From the NCBI GenBank assembly GCA_037693485.1, contig CM075348.1, positions 15,792,501 through 15,856,500 of the forward strand: a stretch of 64,000 nt of DNA, read 5' to 3'. A program made the translations under genes and the position numbers. Below the pieces are notes generated by a model. The model did no database searches. It was not told the DNA's origin and was given only the letters and a program-made list of their open reading frames with translations. The first letter of the stretch is position 1. Every line of letters begins with the position of its first letter. Shown here piece by piece: positions 34,985-45,741 of the stretch. The stretch is from Kitagawia praeruptora (lineage: Eukaryota > Streptophyta > Magnoliopsida > Apiales > Apiaceae).

Positions 34985-36473
34985 ATGGTAACTTCACGAA
35001 GAACAGCACCATTGCACCAATCACTACAGAGCCAATCACTACTGAGGCTCTGCCCCTAAGCTCCGCTCTGCCTGTTACTGAGCAGGTACTAATCCCCATG
35101 CCGAGGGGACGTTACCTATGGTCATCCACCCAGGAACCAGCTCCATTCAGACGCTGGTTTCTCCTTTAATTGATCCCAGTCGCCCGCCGCCAGGAGTACA
35201 GATCCATACTACGGATCTCCCCAGGAATACCAACCCGATGTATGGTCTGCCTAACTACCCTCCTGGACCCAGTGGTCATGCCTTGCAGATCCGAGATCGA
35301 GAGCATCTTGACTACTCTGGCCCCTATACTGACGATTCATCGACTGATGATGATCGTGATGAAGCCCCGAGAAGGCGACGTGCTAGCAGAGAACGAAGAA
35401 GGAGAACACAAACTATCCATGATGGACCCCCCTTGACAGCTGCTGAAAGAATCAAGGCTCATTAGGCCGAGATTTTAAGGATAAAGGAAGATATTGCCAG
35501 AGAACAAGCTTGGTTGAATCAAACTCAGCCTCCTCCAACCTCAGGACCAATTCCCTTTATAGATCTAGAGGGGTCTTCAAGGAGGCAGAGAAGGGCTGAT
35601 GCCCCAACTGGAAGAACAACGAGGGTGGAAACCCCCAAGAGCAACCCTAAGGATTTGATGCCACTTGGGGATCCTGATGATCCCACACCCCCATTTACTG
35701 AGGAGGTGATGAATGCCCGCATCTCAATGAAGTTCAAGATGCCGACAATTAAGGCCTATGATGGAACAGGTGATCCTGCGAACCACGTCAGGACGTTCTC
35801 GAACGCGCTGTTGCTACAGCCCGCAAGTGATGCCTTAAAGTGTAGGGCGTTTCCTCAAACCCTTTCGGGTATGGCTCAGAGATGGTATAGCCGGTTGCCT
35901 GCAAACTCAATTGGCTCTTTTAAGGAGCTAAGTGCTGCCTTTGTTAGCCAGTTTATCAGCGGAAAAGTGCATGAGAAAAGTTCCGCGTCTCTTATGTATG
36001 TGGTGCAAGGGAAGAATGAGAATCTGAGAGACTACCTTAAGAGGTTCACTAAGGAGACTTTAAACATTACCGATTTGGAGAATAAGGTTGCAATGGTAGC
36101 CTTGGAGCATGGCACCGCCGACTTATACTTTAAGAGATCATTGGAAAAGCATCCTCCCGAGAATATGGCTGAGATCCAGCGAAGGGCTGATAAGTACATC
36201 AAGGCTGAGGATAGCACGAAGAAGGAGGTCACAATAGGCAATGGTCGGGGTAACAATGATATAAAGAAGCGAAAGCAAGAGCAGGAGTACGATGCTAGGG
36301 ACAAGTATCCCCGATATGTGGGACATGATACAAGGATCAGTATTGTCGGTTCCACCGAGATGGCTTCCGATGGCCGAAGCCACTCAGGGGAGACCTCGCA
36401 AAGAGAAACAAGGATCAGTATTGTCGGTTCCACCGAGATGTGGGACATGATACAGATGATTGTAGGCAGTTAA
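34985..36473 (+). pseudogene. gag of the gypsy element (broken)
   Basis: The expected start is the ATG at 34985, 14 bases past the primer-binding site, but the first 130 bases run through three frames. From 35118 the frame is open to a TAG at 35463-35465 and continues in the same frame from 35466. The capsid-like retrotransposon gag domain (FSNALLLQPASDALKC, AQRWYSRLP, SAAFVSQFISGK) lies at 35770-36130. A 78-bp in-frame duplication (ggatcagtattgtcggttcc at 36333 and 36411) sits before the zinc knuckle, whose remnant GHDTDDCRQLKDQ is now read only in the pol frame. Structural protein of the virus-like particle, not functional here. Confidence 0.88.
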
Positions 36474-39400
36474 AGGATCAGATTGAATTCTTGATCCGCA
36501 AAGGAAAACTAAGTAATTTCACCAATGGTGAAGATCGTGGAACCCAAAGAAGGGACTACGATAGGAGAAACAATGATAGAAGGGATAATGATCGTGATCG
36601 TAACACACAGCCCCGAGGGCCAGTTATCAACATGATCTGGGGAGGCCCGACAGCGGTCGGTATAACTCGAAACTCTCGAAAGGCATATGCCAGGGAGGTG
36701 ATGCACATCGTGGGAGAGGCCCCGAAGCGTGCTAGAACTGATATCGTAATTGGTTTTGATGATTCTGATCTTGAAGGGGTGAAATTCCCCCATGATGACC
36801 CGTTGGTTATAACCCCTGTGATTGGGAACTCGGAAGTGAAGCGAGTCTTGATAGACAATGGAGCTTCTGTTGATATTCTGTTTCATGATGCGTTTGTAAA
36901 AATGGGATACACCGACTCTCAGCTTATCCCAACCAATATGCCAATCTACGGATTTAATGGAGTTGAGTCCAAGGTTGAAGGGACTATTCAGTTACCCATG
37001 ACTATCGGGCAGGAGCTTAAAGAAGCTACTCAGATGTTGAATTTTCTGGTAATTAAGGCAGCCTCAACTTATAACGCAATCCTGGGAAGGACTGGACTTC
37101 ATGCGTTCAAGGCTGTTGCCTCAACATATCATAAGAAGATTAAGTTTCCAACTCGGAATGGGGTCGGAGAACAAAAAGGCGATCAGAAGATGGTAAGAAG
37201 TTGTTATGTTTTCGTCATAAGAGCTGATGGAGTCGGGGGGCAGGTACTGCCGATTGAAGACATGGATGTCCGTAGTGATGATGAACACCGAGGGAAGCAA
37301 GCAGAGGATTTAATCCCCGTCCCTCTGGAGCTGGGCGACCCTGAGAAGGTTACATATATAGGAGCATCTCTGAAGGAACCCCTGAAGGGTGAATTGACAG
37401 CGATCTTGCAAGAGAATAGCGATGTGTTTGCTTGGACAGCAGCAGACATGCCAGGAATTGACCCCCAACTTATAACTCATAGGTTGAACGTCGATCCTGA
37501 ACGGAAGAAGATAAAGCAGAAAAAGAGGAATTTTGCTCCTGAGAGGCAGGAGGCCATTAAGCAAGAAGTTGACAAACTATTGGAAGCTGGGTTTGTTGAA
37601 GAAATTCAATTCCCCGAATGGTTAGCAAACCTTGTGATGGTCAAGAAGGTGAATGGAAAGTGGAGGATGTGTATAGATTTCACTGATTTGAATGATGCGT
37701 GCCCAAAGGATTGTTTTCCCTTGCCAATGATAGACATGTTGATAGATGCCACAACTGGACATGAGATGTTGAGCTTCATGGATGGTTTCAGCGGCTACAA
37801 TCAGATTAAGATGCACAAGGAGGACATCCCTAAGGTATCTTTCATAACTGACTTTGGTGTTTTCTGCTATCTTGTTATGGCTTTTGGTCTAAAGAATACA
37901 GGAGCTACTTACCAACGGCTGGTGAATAAGATATTCGCCCATCTGATTGGAAAAACCATGGAGGTCTATGTTGATGACATGTTAGTCAAAAGCCTACTCA
38001 AGACTGATCACATTAAACACCTCAGAGAGGCATTCGAAGTGCTGAGTCACCACAAGATGATGTTGAATCCAGCCAAGTGTGCCTTTGGAGTTGGATCAGG
38101 AAAATTTTTGGGATTGATGGTGTCAAAGAGAGGCATAGAGGCCAACCCTGACAAGATCAAAACAATTCTGGACATGGAACCACCCCGCTCTATACGAGAT
38201 GTACAGAAGTTAACATGCCGAGTTGTAGCCTTGGGGAGGTTCATTTCTAAATCTGGTGACAAGTGCTTGCCTTTCTTCCAAGCGTTGAAGAAGGTGAAAA
38301 TTATTGAATGGACTCCTGAGAACCAAGAGGCTTTCGAACAGCTGAAGAAGTACATGGCTAAAGCCCCATTATTGGCCAAGCCTAGTCCCGGAGAGACTCT
38401 TTATCTATACCTGGCAGTATCCGAACAAGCATTGAGTGCTGTTCTCATTCGAGAAGAGAAGGCATCCTTTATAAGAGATCATTTGTTATCCCATATTTGA
38501 AGTGTTTATGGCCCCAAGAGGCTAAGGAAGCATTGGAAGAAGTTCATGAAGGGATCTGTGGGCAACACTTGGGGGGCAGAGCCCTAGCCCACAAAATCAC
38601 CCGCCTGGGATTCTATTGGCCATAGATGTTGGCAGATGCCCAGAATTATGTCAAGAAGTGTGACAGATGTCAAAAGCACGCCCCTATTGTAAGGCAGCCG
38701 CCTGAGATGTTAACCTCAGTTAGCTCTCCCATACCGTTTGCAATGTGGGGGATGGACATACTTGGTCCTTTCCCCATGGCGTCAGCACAAAGGAAGTTTT
38801 TGATAGTGGTCATCGACTACTTCACCAAGTGGATTGAGGCTAAACCTCTAGCAAAGATAACCACTAAGCAGGTTGCCCAGTTCTTTTGGGAGAATGCCAT
38901 TTGTAGGTACGAAATTCCCCGAATCCTTGTGACAGATAATGGGACGCAGTTCAACAATGAAGAATTTAGGAAATACTGCGAGGAAAATGCTATTGAGCTT
39001 CGTTTTACTTCAGTAGCACACCCGCAAGCTAATGGACAGGCAGAGGTAGCCAATCGAATTATCCTTGATGGACTAAAGAAAAGAGTTGAACGCTCAAGGA
39101 ACACTTGGGTGGATGAGTTACTGCCTATACTCTGGGCATATCGCACCACTTGTAAGGTGACAACAGGAGCAACCCCATTTTTGTTGGCTTACGGAGCCGA
39201 GCCAGTTGTGCCCTTGGAGATCATGCATGCATCACCTCGAGTTGAGGCATATGAACAAGAGACCAGTGAAGAAGGCATGAGGCTCGCCCTTGATCTAATT
39301 GATGAAGTCAGGGACGAGGCAAACGCTAAGAATGTGGAGCATCAGAAGAAGGCATCATTTTACTACAACCATAGGGTTAAGGAAGGTTCTTCCAGCAAGG

Positions 39401-39587
39401 TGACTTAGTTTTGAGAAAAATAGAGGCTTTTGGAGTTGGAGCAAAAGGAAAGCTGGCCCCTAATTGGGAAGGGCCATATCGAGTCAAAAAGACATTAGGG
39501 CGAGGAGCATACAAGTTGGAGACGTTAGATGGGAATGAAGTGCCACGAACTTGGTTTGCTCTGAACTTGAAGATTTATTATGTGTAA
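36440..39587 (+). pseudogene. pol of the gypsy element: protease, RT, truncated RNase H, integrase
   Basis: Frame 36440-38500 carries the end of the gag knuckle, an aspartic protease (LIDNGASVDILF), RT (MCIDFTDLNDACPKDCFPLP, MAFGLKNTGATYQ, catalytic YVDD at about 37971-37982) and only the first part of RNase H, which stops after VLIREEKASF. The central RNase H is deleted. The sequence resumes with the integrase zinc finger region (KKCDRCQKH at 38650) and the catalytic core 38626-39408: the DDE set is D in WGMDILGPF, D in VTDNGTQF and E in ANGQAEVANR. A one-base loss near 39390 shifts the C-terminal integrase tail, which ends KIYYV at 39587. Cannot work without help. Confidence 0.9.
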
Positions 39588-39983
39588 GCCTTCCTAGTAA
39601 GGATTTGGCTTTTATCTATCTATTTGGGGAAGTAGAAATAAGGTTCGATGAAACCATTCCAGGGCTTAGTACCCCGAGTAGGACAGTAGGAAATTATGTA
39701 AGGGTTTGAACCCATTTCAAGTTATTAATGCAAGCTTGTTTTCCATTCTATGATTGTGTGATTTTATTTATGTGCCAAGCACCTGATGAGTGCGAGTCAA
39801 AGATGACCAAGTAATGAAAATAAAGAACACACAAATGGAAATAAAACAAGTGCATAAATAACCCCAAGGGGCCGAATTCAGAGTTAAGTTACAAACCATA
39901 GATAAAAGTTAAGTCCCGGAGGACCTTGATTAAAAACTGGAAAGATAAAGCCACGAGCGGCCAACAAGGCCATGCAAGGCCAC
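39588..39983. other. Spacer between pol and the antisense ORF
   Basis: Non-coding sequence inside the gypsy element, probably holding the 3' ends of both converging transcripts. No feature was recognised. Confidence 0.5.
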
Positions 39984-42058
39984 TTACTGCTCGGAGGATT
40001 CACTTACCACTTCTTGTTCTTGCTCTCCTCCCTCATCCTCTTCGGAACTCTCATCATCCTCATCATTATCTTCTTCGGCCTCAGTCTCCATAGGTTGCGC
40101 CGCTCCCTTCTGCACCACGTCCCCTTCTTCTTCTGAAGTCTCAGTCGAAGATACGACTCTGGCACGAATTTGCTTTCCAGGGAAAGATTGCCTCACGGCT
40201 GCCTCCCTCTTAGACATGGCCTTTTTTCCGGCAGAACGGGAAGAAGATGATCCGGAGCTAATGACATTGGCCGCTTTCCTCAAGCCAGAACTGGAAGGGC
40301 GGCGACTACCCTTGGAACCTGATGCGCGTTCCGCTTGATTTTCAACACCAACAGCCCAGTTAGGGCAAGGAAAATCTGCTGGGTTGACCACTGTAGGATG
40401 CTTGTGGCTAACGGCACCAATGGCCTTGTACCAACCGACGGACATGTTGAATGGCCGCATTTCATCATCATGCTTATCCATGAGCTCGAAAAACCCTTCT
40501 GACTTATGGTAGGCATCAATCACTTTGTTAGCTTTGGCAGACATCTTCTTTGCCATAGAACGGAGATTCTTTTGAAGAGAATGGCAGTTGGCCTCAGCTC
40601 GGACAGCTCTATAGTCCAAGTCTTGTATCTGCTCTTGGAGCTGTGCCTTCTCATTCTTCAGTATGGCATTGTCATCCCTATGAGCACGACCTTGACGAGT
40701 CGCGGATTGAAGATAGGCATTGGCCTGCAACAAGGGAATTAGAAAGACGTTTATAGCTAACAAAGTAAATAAGAACATTAAGTGAACAATTTGATACCTG
40801 ATATAAGGCCTGAGCTCCGAGGCGTTCGGATTCATCAATTTTATCCCCCGCAGTGACAGTTAGGAGATCAGGAGGGGTGATAGAAAGCCTCGACCAATCT
40901 AAGCATAGAGCAGAGCTCCCCATGACAGAATCTTGCTCGCAGATGCCCCAATCTGGAGTAAAAGGGATCCTAACGCCTTCACCGACATTGCGAGACCTTT
41001 TTTCCCCTTGGTTGCATCCCACTAGGAATTGAGGAACTTGTCTTTTAGGGGGATTTAGTTAAGCTTCCGCATGCTTTATCATTCGCCTTGTAATAGTTGG
41101 TTGATTCTCAGGGAGATTGTCCAGCTCCTCAGCAGCTGAAATATGAGAGAAAAAACATCGGAATAAGAACAAACATAGTTCATAATGAAGTCACGAAGGA
41201 AAAATTACCCTCAACAGAAAGAAAGCTCAAGCCAGCTTCAATGAGCTTCTTCTCAGTAAGAATCGTTTTATAATGAGAACGCCCTTCATCGGCAAGCAGT
41301 TTATCCCTGTCGAGCAATTGTTGGTCAGTAAGGTCGAGCACGAAATATGAACTATCCTCTGCGACCCCGGATCTCTTAACAAAGAAGTGGCCCCAGTCGC
41401 CACCTTTCCACTCCAAAACGGCAAATTCCCTATCCCAAGTATGATGGGAATCGGGAAAAGAGAAGGAGTTTACAATATGAGGGAGCCTGTTTCAGAGTTG
41501 AAAGCTAACATATCCTGGTGAGGAATCAGGAGAATTCTTGATCATGAAGATGCTTCTGAATAAAGTTGTGTCCCAAGTGATGTTCAACTCCTTACATCTT
41601 AGCATGAAGATAATCAAGAACCTCCAGGAGTTAGGATACAGTTGACACGGGTGGATCTGGAGCTCCACCAGGAACCTGATAATAAAAGGATGGACCGGGA
41701 ACCTCAATCCCGCCTCTAAAGCACCTTTAAAAACACATAATCTTTATGGATGCCAATTGCAAGTCCGGTCTCCCGGATTTGGTAAGCAAACATTGATCAC
41801 ATCGGGAAAACTGTACGTACTCCTAATCTTCACAATGTCCTTCTTTTTCAACTTAGAATGACAATGGAAGGCAACCAAATTTGAACTGTTGGGAAAAGCT
41901 TCCCCCATGGTGCTTAACAAGTCTAATAAAGAAACAAATCGACGTTCAACATAACGAGGAGGCTTGAGTTTTAGCATACCTTTAACCGTTCTGGCCATGC
42001 TCCTCTTCCTCATAGCTTCCTCCATGGAGATTGGGGGGACCGGGCGTCTGTCAGCCAT
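39984..42058 (-). pseudogene. Antisense spliced ORF of the gypsy element (plant transposon protein domain)
   Basis: Three exons on the strand opposite gag-pol: 41209-42058, 40798-41135 and 39984-40724, joined by GT-AG introns. Intron 2 is GTATCAAA ... TTGTTGCAG. Exon 1 starts MADRRPVPPISMEEAMRK and includes LRFPVHPFIIRFLVELQIHP with CQLYPNSWRF, the pattern of the putative plant transposon protein domain (PF04195-type). Exon 3 has a coiled-coil-like stretch (LKNEKAQLQEQIQDLD) and a very acidic Ser/Glu tail ending SSEQ. A few in-frame stops (41744, 41492, one in exon 2) break it. Antisense ORFs at this place are known for Tat/Retand elements; function unknown. Confidence 0.8.
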
Positions 42059-42162
42059 ATCGAGCTTGAACTTGAAGATGAGCTTGAAAAGCTAAAGAAC
42101 TAGAGAATTTTAGAGCTTGAGAGAAATTTGAGAAGTGAGGAAGAATGAAGGATGCTCCCCTT

Positions 42163-42170
42163 CTTTTATA
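42163..42170 (-). promoter_or_regulatory. TATA box of the antisense ORF
   Basis: TATAAAAG on the minus strand, about 105 bp upstream of the ATG at 42058. A CT-rich leader (cattcttcctcacttctcaa) lies between them. This is a conventional plant core promoter layout and suggests the antisense gene is transcribed independently of the LTR. Confidence 0.55.
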
Positions 42171-42439
42171 GAAAAGGTGTGACCTGTTACTCCAGGTTGA
42201 GATACAGGCTGGATCGTGTTTACAGGTCATGTATCGGATAAATGCAAAAAAGAGACGAAAACTATCTGTTAATAAATGAAGGGATTCATCAAAAACTCAA
42301 AATAAGGAACTAAGAATGTCAGTTGGTATATGACAAAGGAAGTTTTAGAAGCCTCATCAAGAAGTTAACATAAAGTACGGGATTAGCAGCTCTAATTGAG
42401 AAATCAAGGGAAGTCTTAAGCAAAAGTTATGAATGACCA

Positions 42440-43290
42440 TATTGTTGACTCCCCATACCCATGGTCATCAAGATCACGAAGACTCATGGTCAGCAAGACC
42501 ACGAAAAACTCATGGTCATCAAGACCACGAAACACTCATGGTCATCAAGACCACGAACATACATGTTCATGAAGGCTAAGAGTATACATGTTCATCAAGA
42601 ACACGAGTATACGTGTTTATGAAAACATCATGTTCAAGAAAGAGGTCGGAGTATTGAAGCCAAGAATGCAAAAAAAAAAAAAAAAAATTGACATGGTCCG
42701 ACCGGAAGCCGGCCGACCGGGGCAAACCGGAGGGCTTCAGCCGACCGGGACCCAGCCGACCGGGGCGAACCGAAGGGTTCCAGCCGACCGGTGGCTGGCC
42801 GACTGGCCTACCCGGGAGGCTTGGCCGACCGGGGTTTGTCAGTACCACGGGAATTTTCGTAAAGACCATGACTATTTTTGTCATGTTCATCGAGACCACG
42901 ACTATTTTTGTCAGGTTCATCAAGACCACGACTATTTTTGTCATGTTCATCAAGACCACGACTATTTTTGTCATATTCGTCAAGACCAGGAACATGAAGA
43001 TTTCTGTTAAGCACAGATTAGTGCCGTCTAAGCACAGATTAGTGCCGATTAGCACAGATTAATGCTGATTAGCACAGATTAATGCCGATTAGCACATATT
43101 AGTGCCGTTTAAGCACAGATTAGTGCCGATTAGCACATATTAGTGCTGATTAGCACAGATTAGCGCCGATTAGTGCTGTTAGTGCCGTTTTATGCCGTTT
43201 AACACTGTTTACACGTTGTTTAAGGCTGATTAGCGCTGTGTAGTGCCGTTTAACACTGTTTAGTGTCGTTCAACATCGTCGTAAATGCGT
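42440..43290. repeat. Block of four tandem-repeat families before the 3' LTR
   Basis: In order: about 30-bp units catggtcatcaagaccacga (42450-42605); GC-rich units of ccgaccggggcaaaccggag type (42700-42836); 30-bp units gaccacgactatttttgtca (42860-42985); and 18-20-bp units agcacagattagtgccgatt decaying into gccgttt and gctgtt variants (43010-43275). An A18 tract is at 42670-42687. The block is non-coding; ORFs through it are repeat artefacts. Such 3' minisatellites are known for Tat/Ogre elements. Confidence 0.85.
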
Positions 43291-43431
43291 CGGGCTCGCT
43301 CCACGCTTTACATTAAGATGATATTGTTGAAAGTACTTGCGTAAGAGCAATAAACCCTGACCCAAGTCTCAGAAAGGCCGTTATAACTTCAAGGAAAACC
43401 TGATCAGTTTTCCTAGAAGTTGGGGGGCAAA

Positions 43432-43927
43432 TGATATGGGCTAAAAGAAAGCCCTAAGGACACATTTAATGTGGTATTAATCAGACCTAGAATGGTCCAA
43501 ACATGGGGCCCACCAAATGGGCCCAAACCCAATTTATATTATTAATTTCATAATTAATATTAGTGGTAATTATCAGCTCAGCAATAAGAGTCAAACAAGG
43601 ATATTACTCTTGCCTGACTTAGCCCCCAAGGCACATACTCCAACATGGAAACTGATTCATACATGGAAGGAGACTAGAATCTTCTTCTAGTCGGTGACTT
43701 GCCCACCAAGTCACCTAACCCTACTACGATTCTAGGGCTTCTCAGCCTATATAAAGGGTCTGACTCCTCATTCTCAGAACTACGTTTTTGGCTTGATTCT
43801 CAATACGAGATACGTAGGCACTCTGTGAGGACCGATCAGTCTCGAACACGGAAACAACCATTAAAGCACGAAGCTCCCTAACCCTAGCATTAAATACCAT
43901 TCGTAACCTAGTTTTTATTCCACAACA
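43432..43927 (+). repeat. 3' LTR of the gypsy element
   Basis: 496 bp, same ends as the 5' LTR. Six differences by eye: near LTR positions 40, 111, 119, 345, 397 and 421. Confidence 0.95.
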
Positions 43928-44019
43928 GCCGAAACATTAAAAATTTGGTTGGTCGGTACGGTACCTGTTGATTTTACTTATTTATCCTTACTTAATTACA
44001 AATAAAATCCATGATATTA

Positions 44020-45110
44020 ACTAATTAATTTCCATTTTTAGATTAAACATATTACATTTTCTATTTTTCACCAACTAATTAATTTCCATTTTCAGGTAAA
44101 TCACAATATCTTTTATATTGTATCTAACTAAAATTTCTCCTTTCTTATAAACACTACGAGCAATTTTGTTTAATAAAATAACATAATTACATTATAATTA
44201 ATATTAACTAATCATTTACCTTTTTCAACCAAAATATGTTACATTTTCTCTATTCTGTAACTAAAATATTTCTTTTTCCAATTATATTACGGGTGTTTCT
44301 ATTTAATAAAATAAATAATAAATAATAATACTAATAATTACCGATTACCTTTTAAGCTAAAACGTATCATCTTTTCCATATTTCATATTTAATTTTTTTT
44401 TTTACAAATATCACGGGCAACATTAATTTCTTACTATCTAAAAACACTACGAGCAATTTAATTTAGTAAAATAACATAAATTAAATTATAATTACTATAA
44501 ACTAATCAATTAACTTTTTCAGCTAAAACATGTCATCTTTTTAATTTTCACATTACCTTTTCTATTTTTTCAAACCAAAATATGTCTTTCTTCAATTATA
44601 TCACGGGCGGTTCTATTTAGTAAAATAAAAAATAATATTATAATATTAATAATTAATCGATTAAGTTTTTTTAGCTAAAATGTTTCATCTTTTCTATATT
44701 TTCCAACTAAAAATCCTCTTTTTTTGAAAATATCACGGGCAACAATAATTTATCTTTTCTTAAAACATTGCGAACAATTTTATTTAGTAAAATAACATAA
44801 TTGAATTATAATTACTATAAACTAATCAATTACCTTTTTCACCTAAAACATGTTTCCTTTTTTATTTTTTCTAACTAAGACCTCTATTTTCCAATTAAAT
44901 CACGACATTCTGTTTAATAAAATTAAATAATAATTTAATAAGTACTTATAATTAACTGATTACATTTTTCAACGAAAATTTATCATCTTTCAATATTTTA
45001 TAATTAAAATCCCTCTTTTTCCTAGAAATATCACGGATAACATTTGTATAATTATTATCAAATAATCTCATTTAAAAATCTAAGTCTCAAAAATTCATAT
45101 TTAAAAAAAA
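44020..45110. repeat. Degenerate tandem repeat of about 300 bp in the Helitron body
   Basis: Segments beginning cgagcaatttt recur at 44158, 44452 and 44769. Related segments beginning cgggtgtttc, cgggcggttc and cgacattctg recur at 44290, 44606 and 44903. Each unit contains tttaataaaata, aactaatcaatta, ccttttt and taaaacatgtcatctttt blocks. The higher-order period is about 295-317 bp with two related sub-units. Copies are 70-80% alike by eye and non-coding. Confidence 0.7.
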
Positions 45111-45478
45111 TATTTTATATTAAAAAAAATTCGTGCATAGCACGAATTTTAAGCTAATACCAATTAAATTTGACTCTCACAAATCAAATTCATAACTCGA
45201 TTCCAACTTAATTATTTAATTGAATTTGAACTTGAAATCGGATTACAACCGTGATATTTTGTGGTCTTTCGAATGACACGCGCAAATTTCTAACATGGTT
45301 AAAACATGTAACGAATTTCCTCAAAGCCTCACCCTTTATGTAAGGCCCGCTATACCGACTTTGAAATCCCACCAAGACCTCACAAACCAATCCAACGGCC
45401 CAGATCATTCCACGTCACCACAAATACCAGCCCCTAATTTCCTACTCCTAATCGAATATACCAAAACGCTTACTTAGA

Positions 45479-45741
45479 ACAATTCGCTTCTTCTATTTAC
45501 TTTCACAAACCCTAGATATACATACAAATCTCTTGTACGTCTCTCTCTCTCTCTCGCTCTCCCAAATCTCGCTCGCTCTTAAACTTTAATGGATACATCG
45601 TCTCTCGTGTCAAATTCGATCAATTCAATCAATTCAACACTCTTTCTTAATCAATCTTTGCGTTTTAGTTTCTTTTTTATACCGATTCGTAGTCAACGCT
45701 GTTGTTTTTTCTAACGATTTTCGTCTCCGGAGCTGTCATCG
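45479..45741 (+). promoter_or_regulatory. 5' leader region of the IFRD gene
   Basis: Contains aaccctag, a (CT)n tract at 45540-45556 and a further ctcgctct stretch, all typical of plant 5' UTRs. The start codon at 45742 follows a short unstructured leader. The promoter must lie in the roughly 320 bp between the Helitron end (45157) and this leader. Confidence 0.45.

Larger units (their letters stand above)
34451..43932 (+). mobile_element. Ty3/gypsy LTR retrotransposon, Tat/Retand-like, 9472 bp
   Basis: Element 34456-43927 with TSD GCCGA at 34451-34455 and 43928-43932. The LTRs are 496 bp each and differ at 6 sites by eye (about 1.2%), so insertion is recent. The primer-binding site tttggcgccgtctgtgggac (34952-34971) follows the 5' LTR, and a polypurine tract ttggggggcaaa lies at 43420-43431. 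Order: gag, protease, RT, a deleted RNase H, integrase, an antisense spliced ORF, a tandem-repeat block, then the 3' LTR. The antisense ORF and hypervariable 3' repeats are hallmarks known from the Tat lineage. gag and pol have several frameshifts, so it is probably mobilised only in trans. Confidence 0.95.
34423..45157 (+). mobile_element. Helitron (about 1.26 kb) split near its 5' end by a gypsy element
   Basis: The left end TCTATATCTATATTATTATT follows an A (34422). The right end has an ATTCGTGC/GCACGAAT hairpin with loop ATA (45129-45147), then ttttaagCTAA, followed by T (45158). This is the TC...CTRR, A/T-insertion structure of Helitrons with the usual 3' hairpin. Only 33 bp of the 5' end lie before the gypsy insertion at 34456; aaagccga continues as gccgaaacattaaaa after 43927. 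The body right of the insertion consists mostly of degenerate tandem units. No RepHel protein, so non-autonomous. Confidence 0.72.

Noticed and set aside
35525..38379. Several minus-strand ORFs of 80-140 aa opposite gag-pol
   Set aside because: They are shadows of the coding frames of the retroelement, with no domain; the genuine antisense gene lies further on at 39984-42058.
42860..42985. 30-bp direct repeats at regular spacing that resemble a CRISPR array
   Set aside because: Units follow each other without unique spacers, no cas genes are present, and the sequence is a plant retrotransposon 3' region.
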